DNA from: Cycas panzhihuaensis
Lineage: Eukaryota; Cycadophyta
Length of the DNA: 64,000 nucleotides
Reading direction: 5' to 3'
Assembly: GCA_023213395.1 (NCBI GenBank)
Contig: CM041465.1
Span: 64,549,741 to 64,613,740 of the forward strand
Part shown: positions 32,989 to 45,659 of the stretch, in pieces
Numbering within the stretch: position 1 is the stretch's first letter
How the letters are laid out: each line of letters begins with the position of its first letter
Made by a program: the position numbers and the translations under genes
Notes under the pieces: model-generated
What the model saw: the letters and a program-made list of their open reading frames with translations, nothing else
What the model was told of the DNA's origin: nothing
Database searches by the model: none

Positions 32989-34900
32989 AAATGTAAACTT
33001 CCAATTGTTTGAGTTAGGAAAATATGATGCCATAATAGGCATGGCCTAATTAGATCCCAACAACTCTTACATAGGTTATCATAATAAACAAGTCATTATG
33101 GTCAAACATCTAGATGGAGTCAAAATTATTCAAGGGGAAGAGAGATCTATATAATTACAAACCCTTAGCCCAACATAAGTTAAAAGATGTAATTCAAAGG
33201 GATGTAAATTGTTTTATGTATTAGGAGTTTATCTAGACTCCAAAACATGAAGAAGCTTCTTATAATCTAAAGGAATTATTAACCACATCATTAGTATTAT
33301 ATATTCCTAATCCCAAAACATCCTACTTAATGATAATAGATGTTAGCAAATATAAACTAGGGTTTTAATACATAATCAAAAATTTATGAGTCTTAGAAAT
33401 TATAAAATACTAAGATAAATTATCCTACCCATAATAAAAAATTATTAGGAGTTATGCATGCCTTAAAGATCAAATAGTATTATTTATTAGATATTAAATT
33501 TATTCTTATAATCTATTAGCATAGTTTATAATTTAATTTTAAATAGCTTTATTTAAATATGAAGCAAAGATGTTAGTTAGAACCAATCATTAAATATAAC
33601 TTTGATATTTAGTAGATGCATAATAAGGAAATTAAGGTGTAGATATCTTAGTTAAACAAAGAAGTTATGGCAACACTACATCCCTAATTCTTACTAACTT
33701 GAATAGGTTTATTAAGAATTCCTTACCCAGTAATGATCATTTTAAACTAGACTTTGAATAGTTATAAACCCCTAGGATAATATCTATCTCAAGGAATGAA
33801 TAATGAACTATATTCTTACAAATGCTTTACTCTAAGGGAAGTTTATGCATACTAAATATTCCTAAAATAAAATATCAAATATTAAAAGATAGCCATGATA
33901 TACCTCTAGTAGGGCCCTTAGGATTTTACAAAGCTTATGAAATTATTAAGAAAATATTCTTCTAACCTAAGATGAAATACCATATTTAGTTATATATTCA
34001 AAAGTCTTTTCCTTATTAAAGGATCAAAGTAGAACAATCTAGGACCCCTAGATTACTATAGCCATTATACATCCCTAGTTGGAAGTAGGAATTGGTAAGT
34101 ATAAATTTTAGCATTGAATTACCTAATAACCATATATGTTATGATGCCATCTTAGTCGTAGTGGATCAGTTATCCAAAATGACATATTTCATACACACTA
34201 TAATTAAATCTACTGGAAGGGATATTACCCACATAGTCATAAGAGAAATATTTTGATTATGTAGGATACCTAAAAGTATTATATTTAACAAATACCTTGT
34301 ATTTAAGTTTAGTTTTTAGGAATTTTTTAAAGCAATATCAGAAACTTAAAATGACCATAATCTACTACCTTAGGATTAGCAAATAAATAAAATAAGTAAA
34401 TAGAGTAATGAAGAACATACTAAAAATATATATTATAGAAAATACCTATAATTATGAAGATTATTTATACCTAGTAGAATTTGTATACAATCAAAGATAC
34501 AACTTCTCTATTAATATGTCCCCTTTGAAACCATTTATGGAAGAAATTATAACAGACTACTCTCTTAGTCAAACCATTTATATAGGAAATTATATATTAA
34601 TTAAGATCTTACATAAATAGAAAAGGTAATATACAACAAAAAAAATAAGGATCAATTAAAATTTTATTGTATTTAAAATATTTAACTAGAGAGTTCCAAA
34701 TAGGTTATGAGGTCTTACTTTGAATCAAGTCAAGAAAAAGTTATCTAAAAATTAGAAAATATGCCAAGTTGGCCCTAGATACTATGGACCTTCTAAATTA
34801 TTCTAATAAGGGATTTACCTTACTTTACCCCATATGATGGGTAGCGGGTGGGAAGATATCTTACAAGGAAGATATTTAGTTTCGCATGCATAAACCTTAA
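32989..34900 (+). pseudogene. Remnant Ty3/gypsy element F: protease, RNase H, integrase
   Basis: Very AT-rich and stop-ridden, but readable on the plus strand. Protease end: FELGKYDAIIGM (33008-33045), then YIGYHNKQVIM. RNase H: LVLYIPNPKTSYLMIIDVSKYKLGF (33288-33365) with the first Asp. Integrase: KMKYHI (33970), ICYDAILVVVDQLSKMTYFI (34138-34197, first Asp), IPKSIIFN (second Asp lost), then YNYEDYLYLVEFVYNQRYNFS and NMSPLKPFMEE (34447-34550, C-terminal core). RT is missing between protease and RNase H. Element A inserted at the protease, so the 5' part lies left of A, outside the window. LTRs were not identified; 34900-35450 has no recognisable content and may be its 3' end. Confidence 0.75.
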
Positions 34901-35459
34901 ACAAGGAAAAACTATAGTATATGATGAATCATTTCATTATTTTTTTTTCCTTTCCATTTCTTTTTCATTCCATTTAATCTACTAATATATAGTCTAAAAA
35001 TACATGTATATAAGTAAAAGTAGGAAGTCCAAAAGATTCCAACCCTAATCTCAAAAACCTTATAAAATACTCCTAATTACCTAAAATATTAAATAAAATT
35101 ATATTTTAAGTTAATTCCCTACTCAAGAACTAGACCATTAAGGGTCATTACATAAAAAATGAAAGCTAGTCTAATATTAACAACCGTCTTTATGCATACA
35201 AACTAAATCTCAATTTTCAGGTATGTTTAGCACATTTTTTAGCTAAAAACCTATCATCCTATAATGGAGTCTTTGGCCCTTTAGCCTTGTTGTAGGTCAT
35301 TTTGTCTTTTTTTACTCATATTTACCTTTGAGTCAACATAAAAATGATTTATTTTTCACCACTAAGTCAAAATATATAATTCAACTAATAGACCCTAAAA
35401 TTTAGAGAAAAAACTGAAAAGTGAAAAGTGAATTAAATTATAATGAAGATCAAGATATT
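34901..35459. other. AT-rich region without recognised feature
   Basis: Contains T-runs (34941-34970) and no readable domain on either strand. It may include the 3' end of F and the 3' end of G, which face each other here. Confidence 0.35.
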
Positions 35460-36806
35460 CTTGCATCATCCTCCTAAAGTTGAAAAGAACTCTATCCCTA
35501 TGAGCTATTGTGATGGAGTTCCTACCATTGGTCAAGATTCAATTGTTCTAACTCTTCTTCTATAATTTAGGTATTGTCTATATGTAATAAACTTTTCTAC
35601 TACACTAAGTATCTATTGTAGTTTCCCTACCTTGTGCTCATTGTCTTCATATCTAACACTTACTCAATTTCTTCTAACTTCTTCATTATCATTTAGGACT
35701 CCAAACTTATCACTTTACCTTCATAATCTACCTTATCATCCCTTACATAACATACATATAGATCTGAAATATTAAAAATATGAGAGATATCAAATTATTC
35801 AAGTATATTCACCTTGTACACATTGGCATTGATCCTTCATTTAACCCAACATGGTCTAACCTTTTTATACTTGATTTTGTTGTAGATCCCTTAGAGAAAT
35901 TAATCTTTCCTTAAGTAAAACATCACCAAGTCACCTTATTTAAATAGTTTATATCTCTAGGTCCTATCTACTACTTTCTTATACTTTTTGTTATTATCCT
36001 ATAACTTTTTTCCCATCTCCTCATGAAACTATTCTATATGCTTTGCAAAATCTTATGCATCATCACTCACCTTCTCCCTAATGGGTAGGTGTATTGAATC
36101 TAACACACCTTTGTGGTTTTTACCATATACAACCTACAAGGATGATTTACTTATTGACCCATTCATAGAACTATTACATACAAATTATACCTGGGAAAAT
36201 GCCAAATCTAAATATTTGGGCTTCCTTCTAATGCTGTGCCTTAGTAAATTTACCAAACTTTCATTAACCACTTTAATTTATCCATCCATTTGTAGATGGT
36301 AGGCACTACTAAACTAGAGTTTTATTCTTAGTGTTTTCCACAAAGTCTTCTAGAAATGGCTCAAGAACCTTATATCCTAATCTAAGGTGATCATATTCAG
36401 AATACCACGTAGCCTTACAACCTCTTTAAAGAATAAATATCCTATCCTAACTATATCATTTATCTTCTTGCATGCAATAAAATAAACTATTTTTTTTAAA
36501 TTATCAATAATGATAAAAATTGAATCATTACCTCTTTATGTATGTGGTAATCTCGACATGAAGTCCATACTCAAATCTATCCATGGTCCTTTAGGTATTA
36601 GTAAGGGTATATATAGGCTAGTATTCTATGCATGCCTCTTGTCTATCTGGCATATCCTATAATATACCATAAATATTACCATATCACTCTTTAATCAAGG
36701 CTAAAAATACTTCTTCTCTACTAAATCTATGGTTTTGTTTTAGCCAAAATGCCCCCAAGACCTCCACTATGTAACTCCCGTATGATGTTCTCCCTCAAGG
36801 AGCCCA
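35460..36806 (-). pseudogene. Chromovirus-type gypsy integrase with chromodomain, element G
   Basis: Minus-strand peptide trail: RELHSGGLGGHFG (about 36770-36740, zinc domain), a degraded H2C2 ending YRICQIDKRHA (about 36650), WIDLSMDFMSRLPHT (first Asp, about 36580), RGNDSIFIIIDNLKK, FLSHFWK-like and DG-x-KVVNESLVNLLR (about 36290, Glu). Then SLVNLL...LDLAFSQ, VVYGKNHKGVLDSIHLP (about 36130), DLVMFYLRKD (about 35920), NIPEFDISHIFNISDLYV (about 35770) and a chromodomain-like end, LEEIEVLDMKTMST...YNRYLV...EEELEQLN (35680-35540). A chromodomain after integrase defines chromoviruses, which use it to target insertion. Interrupted by many stops; the upstream pol is not present because copia element I begins at 36807. 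Confidence 0.8.
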
Positions 36807-37029
36807 TGGGAATACATTATTAAAGTATTAATGTTTTATTCCTATGTTTTATTATAAGGGGTCTAAAGTAAAATAATAGTTATATATTGTAACCCATTTT
36901 TATATCTGTCTAACATATGGCCTATGTATATTGGCCTATACTTATGACTTTATTATATATATTGAGAGATTCTCTCTCCTTATAATCAAGGGAGGACATC
37001 TTTTCTCTACATGGTCTCTTACTTTAACA
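36807..37029 (+). repeat. 5' LTR of copia element I (about 220 bp)
   Basis: Starts TGGGAATACATT and ends TTTAACA just before the primer site. The inner part has a TTATATATATTGAGAGATTCTC stretch (split here only by naming; 36951-36975), a plausible TATA box, and a polyadenylation-like AT-rich end. The start is inferred because the 3' LTR is not available for comparison. Confidence 0.55.
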
Positions 37030-37040
37030 TGGTATTAGAG
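37030..37040 (+). other. Primer binding site of I
   Basis: TGGTATTAGAG is one base from TGGTATCAGAG, the usual complement of the initiator methionine tRNA 3' end in plant copia elements. Confidence 0.8.
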
Positions 37041-37589
37041 GAGGTTTATCTTTAAAGGGAATCATTGCAAGATTAAAGATTTTTTAGAAAATAAAATCAA
37101 AAGAAGTAAAAGGAAATAAAGGTCAAGTGTTTTTTGAATAAAGAAAATGAGTTAATTCATAATACAAAATTATACAGAAATCACAATATAGAATCGTTTG
37201 AAACTATACAAACTTTTTTTTAAAGTACTCTATTTATGATAAAATTTTACTAGTTGGGGTAGCTTAGTATAAGTAGCAATTTTTTTCTAAAGGACCATCT
37301 TCAAAATTGTTATCAATTAAGAATAAATTAGGCATTTATGGTGGCATGGGTTTAGAGGTTCTCCTATAGATTTCTCTAAGGTCTCTTCATTTTAGGAAGT
37401 GAAACTTATCTTAAAATCTCTTTCTTGACCTAAGCCTTAATTTGAATCCACTTTTACAATTTTTCATTAAGTATTTTATAAGATTGAAGAAAAAAACACT
37501 TACAAACCCTAAGCAGGCATATAATTTTTTAGCCCCTTTTCAACCATTTTAGAAACTAGATCTATATAAAAATTTTAAATCTAAAAAAG
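37041..37589. other. Leader of copia element I
   Basis: A-rich leader and decayed start of gag. No clear start codon or domain can be read. Confidence 0.4.
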
Positions 37590-39012
37590 AAGTTGAACAT
37601 AGAACCATTAATGCCACTCAATTAGCAAACTAGAAAGAAAGAGATAGACATGCACATACTACAATTATATTGCTAGTAAGAGAGCCTCTCCTAACACACC
37701 TTAATGAAATAAATTCCTATATTAAAGGCTAGAATAAATTACAAGCCCTATATGGTCAGATCAATAAAGCCTGAGTCATCTCCCTTAGAGAATAGTTATA
37801 TCAAATTCATCTAAGAGAAGGAGAGTTAGTTCATAGTTTTATTATAAAAATAGTGAAAGCCAAAGATAGTCTTGCATCTACTAAAGAAACATTATATAAT
37901 ATAAAAATTATTTGGATAGTCCTCAACAAGTTCCTAAAATCCTTTGATAATCTTATCGGTGCTCTTCCTATAGGAGGCCATGCTACTAATATATCATTTA
38001 ATACCTTGTGTGGACACTTATTATAGTAAGAATAGAAGATAAAAATATATGAAGAAGAGATATATATTAAAGAATCATTTCATTAAAGGTTATAGTTATA
38101 TGGTAGAGGATGACCTAAGAGCACCTAAAAAGGAAGCAGAAGAATTATGAAAGGAAGGTTTAATGAGACACAAGGAGGCTAGTTCCTATCAACAAAAGGA
38201 TTTAATGAGTCACAAAATAAGTATACTTCAACTAAATCTAGACTTTATTATCATTGTGGTAGAAGAGGACATCTTCCCAGCAATTATAGGCAATTTAATT
38301 CTTCAACCTATTACCATTATAGAAGATACATACACTTTCTCCAATAGTTGTCTATAAAGAAGAGTTAAAATATACAAAGAAAAGAGAGAAGGAAACTATA
38401 GTAGCAAACAATATTAATAAGAAGAAGAAGAAGAAGATACTACTTTCATCATTGCATTATCTTCATCTACTTGAAATAATGATGATTAGTTCATAGACTC
38501 AAGAGCTTTAAATCACATGTTAGGAAACAGGGATTGGTTTAAGACTCTTCAACCACATAATTATAACAAAATAACAAAACTTAGTGATAATTTTCTTTTA
38601 TAAATTAAAGGTAAAGAAATAATTATTGTAAAGGTTGATGATAAAATTAAAAAATTAACAATGTGCTAATTGTTCTTAGTTTAAAGAAAAAACTACTCTA
38701 TGTATCATAGTTAAGGAAGAAGAAGCTTCAAACTATTTTTGATTAGAATAGAAAATGTTTCATATGGGATATGAAATAATCTAGAATTATAATTACAATA
38801 AGAGTGCATATTGACAATCTCTATAAATTAATCTCTACTCGTTTCTCATATTTTCCTATATAAGCTTTTACGAATGACAATTCTCATAATAAAATTTGGC
38901 ATTCTAGATATAGACACATTACAAATAGGAGAATAGAAATGTTAAAGAAATTAAATATGCTAGAAGTATTACCTAATATGGTAATTAATTCATCTATTTA
39001 CAAAAGTTGTAT
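37590..39012 (+). pseudogene. gag, protease and pre-integrase part of copia element I (broken)
   Basis: gag: LREGELVHSFIIKIVKAKDSL (37813-37876), LNKFLKSFDNLIGALP (37926-37970). Zinc knuckle: YHCGRRGHLPSNY (38250-38290); C-x3-GH is visible with the outer Cys positions altered. Protease: FIDSRALNHMLGN (38490-38530), corresponding to the DSGAxxHM loop of copia proteases with Gly changed to Arg. GAG-pre-integrase: IWHSRYRHITNRRIEMLKKL (38900-38955), with the H of WHxRxGH. The sequence then changes to the H LTR at 39013. Proteins would form particles and mature them; nothing here is intact. Confidence 0.75.
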
Positions 39013-39505
39013 TGATCCCAAATCAGAGCGTGATTGGTGAAGGAATCGACTACCAACCTTTCTCCTTGAGATCCTAAGGTGTTAGTGTAAAATTTTCAAT
39101 AACATCAATATAAGAATGAGCCCATAAAAGGAAATTCTACACTAAATCATTCATACTTACCATTGCTTTAAGGTAAGAAGAGTAATACTTTTATTAAACT
39201 AGAGAAACCTCCATTTAATGGTGAAGAAAACAACTTGTAAAGAATGGGAAAGTTATAAGGAATAAATTATATAATTATACCACAAGGGGCCTCCAACTTC
39301 TAAAGACTCCTTCAATGAAGCTCCCACACCCCACAATGGATGCTTGAAGTGCTGATTTTCCTCCTCTATAGTCTATAAAACCCTCCAAGTGCTTCCTCAA
39401 TGATACTCCCAAGTCAAGTATCTCTCACACACAAGAATCAAGTCTCTAACATTATAAATGAGCTCAAGAGGGCTCAATTTATAGAAAGAAACCCAAAATA
39501 CATGT
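39013..39505 (-). repeat. 3' LTR of H, U5-side part
   Basis: Starts TGATCCCAAATCAG on the plus strand and matches 52204-52488 closely. 39501-39505 (CATGT) is the left copy of the solo LTR's target duplication. Confidence 0.85.
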
Positions 39506-42273
39506 TGGATATGTGTCTACGGGATAATCACTAAGCTCGATAGGAATGATGATGGTCGATGGTAATATCAAAGGTGCAGGTGAAAACCTACAAGCAAAGT
39601 AAGTATCACACAGGGCACCCTGTGCACCGAAGCGTGAGTTCGAGACTTACGGATGATACCCAATTACCTTGATGTGGCCCTCAATCCAAGAGAGAAAGAG
39701 GGAAAATAGGAAGGGTAGCCTGGATAAACTTCAAAGGAAGATCCTCCCACCCTTGGATGTCTGAAAGGGGAAGAGAGGAGTCCTCAAAGGTTTCCCTATG
39801 ATGGAGGGAAACAGATAAGGATAAGGTAGGCGATAGCCTATGATGCAACCGGGTTCCTATTAGTTATTTGACTGAGCAAATAAGGCTAAGATAAGGAGAG
39901 AGAGAAAGGGAAGGAGACAACTAAACTAAAGTTTCCTTTAATGATTCAAAGGGGAAATGAAAAAGGGAAAAAAAATGGATAGGTGTCACATATGCAACCA
40001 ACAATATCAAATGGAATGAACAGAAAAGGGCGAGCTAGGCTTCATAGGAAAAAGGAAAGGGAAGAGTAAGTTTCCTATAAAATCTTTTTCCTATAAGGGT
40101 TGAGTATGTGACATGCGAGTATGCAAGTGTAAATAAAAGATACAGTTTACCCTTTTTACTTTTATATGACCAACTTAACTAGCACATAGATCCTAAATAA
40201 AAGTAAGAAAGGGAAACAAGAGTTAAAGGAAGGATGTACATACCTGGAAGATGTAGTGGCCAATGGAAGGCCTCACCCATGCATAATGCACGTCCTCACG
40301 TCAATCCACAAATGTGTAACTAAGTCTTGACATGAATGATAGGGGCTTCCTTACCTTCCCCTTTGTGAAAAGAAAGCAGAATAAAAGAAAGCAAAAGCAA
40401 AGAATAAAAGTGGTAGATCTTACCTGGATCCAGATGCCTTGTACCTTCGCGAGAACACCACACTAACCTACATATGCATGGGCTTATCCCTTCCAAGAAG
40501 GGGCTACAAAAGATAAGCTATGTATATGCAAGTATATATGTAATATTTATGTTAAAGTATTAGGAAAAATAATCGCTGCAACAAGCTGTAGAATCCTCTC
40601 TTAAGCAAGCATATACATCAAGTGAAATAGAGTGAAGGGAAGCCTCAGGATGGCTAACCCTCCAGTGGGTTCTCTACACAACTCTCTATTATAACAAGAC
40701 AAGGGTAAAGGCAACTAAGGACAGCCAAGAGATGCAAGGAAAGAAGTGACAAATCATTTGGGAGTATGTAAGACACGGAATTGCTATGGGTAGCAATCCG
40801 GTGCATAAACCCTTACCAATGTTATCAAGGGATATCCAACAACATAAGGGACACTATGGGGGTCCAAACAAGAGGCATGAAGGCTTAGAATCAATGTAGA
40901 AAGGGGTTGTATATGCTAATAATCTAGCGTAGGCCTAGGGCTCACTCACTCCTAATTATCCCAAGAGGAGCATGGAGCAAGAGAAGAGAAGGTGGGAAGG
41001 GGATGCCTTTGGAGAGAAGGACTGAAAGGGGGGCTACCATGTCTTTCTCTCTTTACCCAACCTTGTGGCTCTTCCCCCATTGCTCCTTTGAAGAAAACTA
41101 GTAGAGGGAAAGTAGAGCCAAGAAGCAACAAGCCAAACTTACTAAGAAAATAAGCTTTGCTATGGTCAAACCTAAAGGAAACAGGCAAACAAGGCAAGAA
41201 ATAGGTCCAATATAGAGATAACTTACCATAAATCCAGAGGAAAGGGATTTGGAAGTCTTGTTGGGCTGATATAGGGTAGGTTTAGCCCTACTACTAGTGA
41301 AGAAGAGGATCCTTGCAAGGGTTTGCAAGAGAAATCCTAATAGATAGCTGACAGAGACACTTGGTGGGCGAGTTGGAGAAGAACAACACCAAAATTACTT
41401 GATAAAACCTAGAGAGAGGCTTCTCACTATGGGAGAAGGTAGTTGCAGGTAGATCCTAGCCTAGAGTTGTAGGAAACATAGGCCTGCAAGTACACCTATA
41501 GCAGAAAGATAAGAGGAGCAGAAGTTGTAATAGAAATGGTTGTGTTGAAGAGCCAAAATTGATCAAAGAGTCCTTAAAATAATGAGGGTTTTGATACTTA
41601 TAACCATCCCAGCCCTAAGTGAGTGAATAGAGTGTGAATAGGGCTAAGGTGGATGTGAGGCCATGTGGCGATTCCATGAGAAATGTGAAAATTGCAACAA
41701 TAATTTTTAAAAAACAACTGACAACAGTCACACTGCAGTAAACTTCACAATATCACTAAGTTTATAGCAGTGCAGGACCAGAAAGCCAGAATGGTAGAAT
41801 TCTAGGTTTTGGGAGCTTTAGGAGGTGATGTGGTAGGCCTGGGAGGGGCTAGACCTCATGTCTAGGTAGCTGAGATAGTCCAAAATGCATGTGGACAAAG
41901 GCAAGCAAAACATCAACAGACAAAGGTCCCAGAAACAAGGTGCTAGGAGCTCAAAGTCGAGGCATGAACGGGTCATACAAACCAAAAGAAGCTCAAGGCG
42001 GTATGGAGACAGTGCGAAGGGTCATATAGTACCATGGGGATGCCTACCTTGCAAAAAGGTAGGTCCCGCTGGGTCGTCATAGGCTCACAATATGACAAGC
42101 AACATGAACATAAAACAAATGCAAAGTGATCATACAAATGAGGCAAGCAATCATGCCATGATACAATGCTTCTATCAACCTTTTCAAAGAAATAGTACAA
42201 GTGAAAAGGAAGAAGCATACCTGAGCTTACCTGAGTTGACTTGTCTATATCCATTCCCGGTAGTTGGGAAACA
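39506..42273 (-). repeat. Solo LTR of the D-type Tat family (2768 bp)
   Basis: The minus-strand reading starts TGTTTCCCAACTACCGGG (42273) and ends ACACATATCCA (39506). There is no internal region. It is flanked by the perfect duplication CATGT (39501-39505 and 42274-42278). It matches D's LTR (1051-3827) over its whole length. Such solo LTRs form by recombination between the two LTRs of a full element. The U3 palindrome region (41731-41778) has lost part of the motif, keeping CACTGC ... GCAGTG. Confidence 0.93.
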
Positions 42274-42278
42274 CATGT

Positions 42279-42741
42279 TTAAAAGGTGGCATTCATACAA
42301 GTACAACCACTAATAACTAGAATGCATGTTGTCTAAGTGGCATTCATGCATTTCTAAAAATTTGTGACTTGGTACCTAGGGCTAACAAATTTTAATTCAA
42401 CTTAAATTTGGTACATGTATAGGTACATATATCACCTTTACTTCCTTAAAATTTTAGCTTATTTAGATATCAGTTGCCACCATTTTCATTTATTTAATAA
42501 TAGTATGTATTTATTATTTTTCTGTTAGTTGTGGGAGCTATTTTCTGCAAAATAAAGCTTGCCATTTAATCAAATAATATTTTTTGAAAACCACCTTTTA
42601 CACACATATAGTGGGATGTGTCTTCTTCATTTACATAAAATTTTATATTAGTTTGACACCATTTGGTCCTATTTCTTTTAGTTGTGCCAATGCCTAGCAT
42701 TTGCTACCTCCTATAGACATATAGTAGATTCTCTTGGATCA
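42279..42741 (-). repeat. 3' LTR of H, U3-side part
   Basis: Continues the LTR interrupted by the solo LTR and ends CTTGGATCA at 42741, the inverted match of TGATCC at 39013. Without the insertion the LTR is about 956 bp. Confidence 0.75.
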
Positions 42742-42755
42742 TGGCTCCCCTTTCT
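42742..42755 (-). other. Polypurine tract of H
   Basis: The minus strand reads AGAAAGGGGAGCCA just before the LTR start TGATCC. Confidence 0.7.
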
Positions 42756-42784
42756 TAAAAAATAGCCAACTCCTATTTAGATTA

Positions 42785-44010
42785 TAATTGAAGATTGGGG
42801 AAGTGTTGTTCCCCCTATTTCCTACTAAACCACTTAACCTTACTAGGCAACTATCCTGCTACTCCAATCCTAAAAGATTCATATGTATTATATCTTGTTT
42901 TGGTGGATTTTCTCTCCAAGATACAATCCTCCTTGAGAGGCTCCTCACTTTCCAAATACAAGTCATTAACTGAAGGTAAAGTGAACTAGTTCTACTCCTT
43001 ATCTAGCATGGAGGGCTTAAATAGTTTTAAATATTTAATATTTAATATTGAATACATTTGTATATAAAGTGGAAGATCAAGTTGGAAAACATTGCCACCT
43101 ACTTTTCTTAAAATCTTGAATTGTCTATATCTTATAGGTTTAAGTTTCTTACCTTCTCCTTTTAACCTCTCCTTTCTCAAGTATAACCATACCAAATCTC
43201 CTTTTTAAAAAGTACACTCTTTTTTATGCTTGTCATGCCTTTCCTTATACTTCTTCTGAGTCCTTAGAAGTTGATCATGTACTTTTTTGTGGACTCTCTA
43301 GATCTTCTCCAAGTATCTTAAAGCCTTGTCATGCCCCTCCCTCTCTTTGGTGGATCCTTCCTTAGCTTGTATGGAAAACTCCAAGTCAAATGGACTTTGA
43401 TGTAAGTATCCCAAACAAACTTCAAAGGTGCTTTAGAGTGTGATACATGCATTGCCCTATTAAATGTAAATTATAGAAAAGTTAATGATCCATCCCAAGT
43501 ATTTAGATACTTGGAATTGTATCCCCTTAACAAATGTGCCAAAGTTCTATTCACTACTTTAGTTTATCCATCTATTTGAGGATGGAAACTTGTACTCCTC
43601 TTTAATTTGGTGTCCATCATCTCCCATACTATCTTCCAAAATGATGAAAGGAATCGTGCGTCCTGATCTAAAATGATGGAAGAAGGCAAGACAAAATTCT
43701 TGCATACATGCTCAAAGAATAACTCATCTACCTCTATTCCTATGATTATCTTCTTACAAGGTATTAAACATATCATTTTGTTGAACCTATCTATAATAAC
43801 AAATAAATAGTCATGCCCTTTTCTAGTCATAAGAAGTCCCCCTAATAAATCTATGTGGGTACTTTCTGAAGGACTAGTGGAAATAGGTAGTGGTATATAC
43901 AATCCTATTTTTCTAGAAGAAGGCTTAAAAGTATTATACATTACACATCCTTTTATATATTTTCTTACATCATTTTACATCTTTGGCCATACAACATTAT
44001 TGGAGTTAAT
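42785..44010 (-). pseudogene. pol: Integrase of H, core and C-terminal part
   Basis: From 44010: NVVWPKM, then DVRKYIKGCVMYNT (second half of the zinc domain, Cys kept), and the open stretch 43941-43564: PSESTHIDLLGGLLMTRKGHD (first Asp), LPSSIILDQDARFLSSFW (second Asp), and the FHPQIDG lead-in to the catalytic Glu. Then 43195-42992 carries GDMVWLYLRKERL-type WLYLRKERLKGEGKKLKPIRY, a C-terminal DNA-binding fold, and 42980-42800 VNDLYLESEEPL, RKSTKTRYNTYE, VKWFSRK. There is no chromodomain. The N-terminal zinc half lies beyond insertion J (48975-48869). Confidence 0.85.
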
Positions 44011-44427
44011 CGTCATCACTCCACTCCCACCTTTCCAACCAGGATTGTACACCTCATCAACCTAAATTTAGACATGTGATGCTCAACATGTCAAGGTAAG
44101 TTTAACTTTGATTTATATTAAGTTGAGTTAGTTTCATTTGAGTTAAGTGAACATTATTTTATTATTATTTTGAATTCAGGGGTTGAGGAGTTTTCCTCCT
44201 CCTCCAAATTATAAATATTAAGGGGTGTGCAATCCTGGTGTCTTTAGACATCGCCTCCATTATTTGAGAAATTTGTAATGCTCATTTATGGTACAATGGA
44301 TTGAACAAAAATGCTTTCATGGTTTATGCTATTGTGATTGTGACACATTAATGTATTGATGCAATATTGGTTTATGGTTATTTGATATACGTTCTGCCCT
44401 ATTCTCCTACAAGTATATTTTCCTTCA
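44011..44427 (+). repeat. LTR-like left end of J
   Basis: Begins CGTCATCACTCC (a TG start would need one change) and ends TTCA, with the primer site two bases later. No partner copy is visible at the right end of J, so this is inferred from position and the primer site. Confidence 0.45.
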
Positions 44428-44429
44428 TT

Positions 44430-44440
44430 TGGTATTAGAG
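44430..44440 (+). other. Primer binding site of J
   Basis: TGGTATTAGAG, as in element I and (on the minus strand) H; an initiator-Met-type site with one change. Confidence 0.65.
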
Positions 44441-44639
44441 TGAGATTTTAGGCTATTGCATCTCCATTGGTGAAGTTTTTTTAAGAAGAGCAATAGGATT
44501 TACTGGCATTCTACGATAGATTTTCTTACAAGCAAGGAATATTAGCTATATTTGTTTGATTTCTAAAAATTTTTAGCAAGTTTTATATATTTTTCATCAA
44601 GATTTTCTCATTATTGAGTTATTTTTGTGATATAACAAG

Positions 44640-45210
44640 TGTATTTTATATTTTTCATAGATTTATGCAGATTTATAAAGGATTTCAACTACAAGCTATA
44701 TTTTTTTAAAGATTTGTGAAGGAGATCAACATCAAGCTATATTTACTCAAGTTTTTTTCTCAAATTTGAGATATCTTTCTTTAGATTTACATATTTTACC
44801 ACACATTCCATTATTTCTTAGTAATTTTTTATCTACTTATCTAATATTTTCTCAGATCTGTGAAGGTTTTCAACTGCAAGCAAGACTCATACAAGTTTTT
44901 TTTTAGATCTACTACATTTCACTTTAGATCTACTACATAGTCTACAGATATGCTTATTTTAGCAATTATTTAACTATTTTTCTAATATATTCATTTAGAT
45001 CTACATTATTTGGCTATAGATTTGCTATACTCACGTCAGATCTACATTATTTAGCTTAAGATCTGCTTATTTTATCAAGTTGTTTAGCATTTTCTGCTAC
45101 ATTTAGTTTAGATTTGTTGTATTTCATTTTAGATCTATATTTTTCATTATATTTTTTGACTATATTTTCAAGTTTTATATAGATCTGTAGCTTTCGGGTG
45201 CATATTCTAT
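44640..45210. repeat. Degenerate AGATCT-rich repeats
   Basis: Irregular repeats built on AGATCTAC/AGATTTG followed by ATTATTT or ATATTTT stretches, and GTGAAGG(x)(x)(x)TCAAC(x)(x)CAAGC (twice, about 44716 and 44859). The rest of 44441-45650 is AT-rich with no readable gene. Confidence 0.5.
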
Positions 45211-45659
45211 CCACCAAACCATTTATTACAGCAAACCTGCTTATATTCGACTTGTAAGGAAGAAGATTTATCTACTAAAAGCTTTTAAAACCTATTTTCA
45301 ACAACAAATCTACTACACTTGGGTGCCTTTAGAGTAAAGTTAGGATTAATATTCTACTCAACATTCTGAAATAGTGTTGTAAATCATCTTACTAGCTTCT
45401 TTTAGTTTTTTAAATATAAATATATATTTCATGTATTTGATGTACTTTCATGGATACACTTAGTAATCTGGCTATTTTCCTAGATATATTTACAAATCTA
45501 GCTATTTTCGTGGATATACTTCTAAAAAAAATCTAGCTTATGTGATATATGTTGAATACAGATTCTATGGAAAGGTTTGTACTTATATAGATCTATTTTT
45601 TAGTGCTATTACAGAAGAAAATTCATCCCAACTAAAAGATCTTGAAAGCTAATGTTTCT

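Larger units (their letters stand above)
36807..39012 (+). mobile_element. Ty1/copia element I, 5' portion
   Basis: Short LTR (36807-37029), primer site (37030-37040), gag with a zinc knuckle, protease and the GAG-pre-integrase segment, then a break where gypsy element H (39013) was inserted. The 3' part should lie right of H but is absent: H's right end was deleted together with its flank. I itself appears to be inserted in G, whose integrase reading stops at 36806. Confidence 0.75.
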
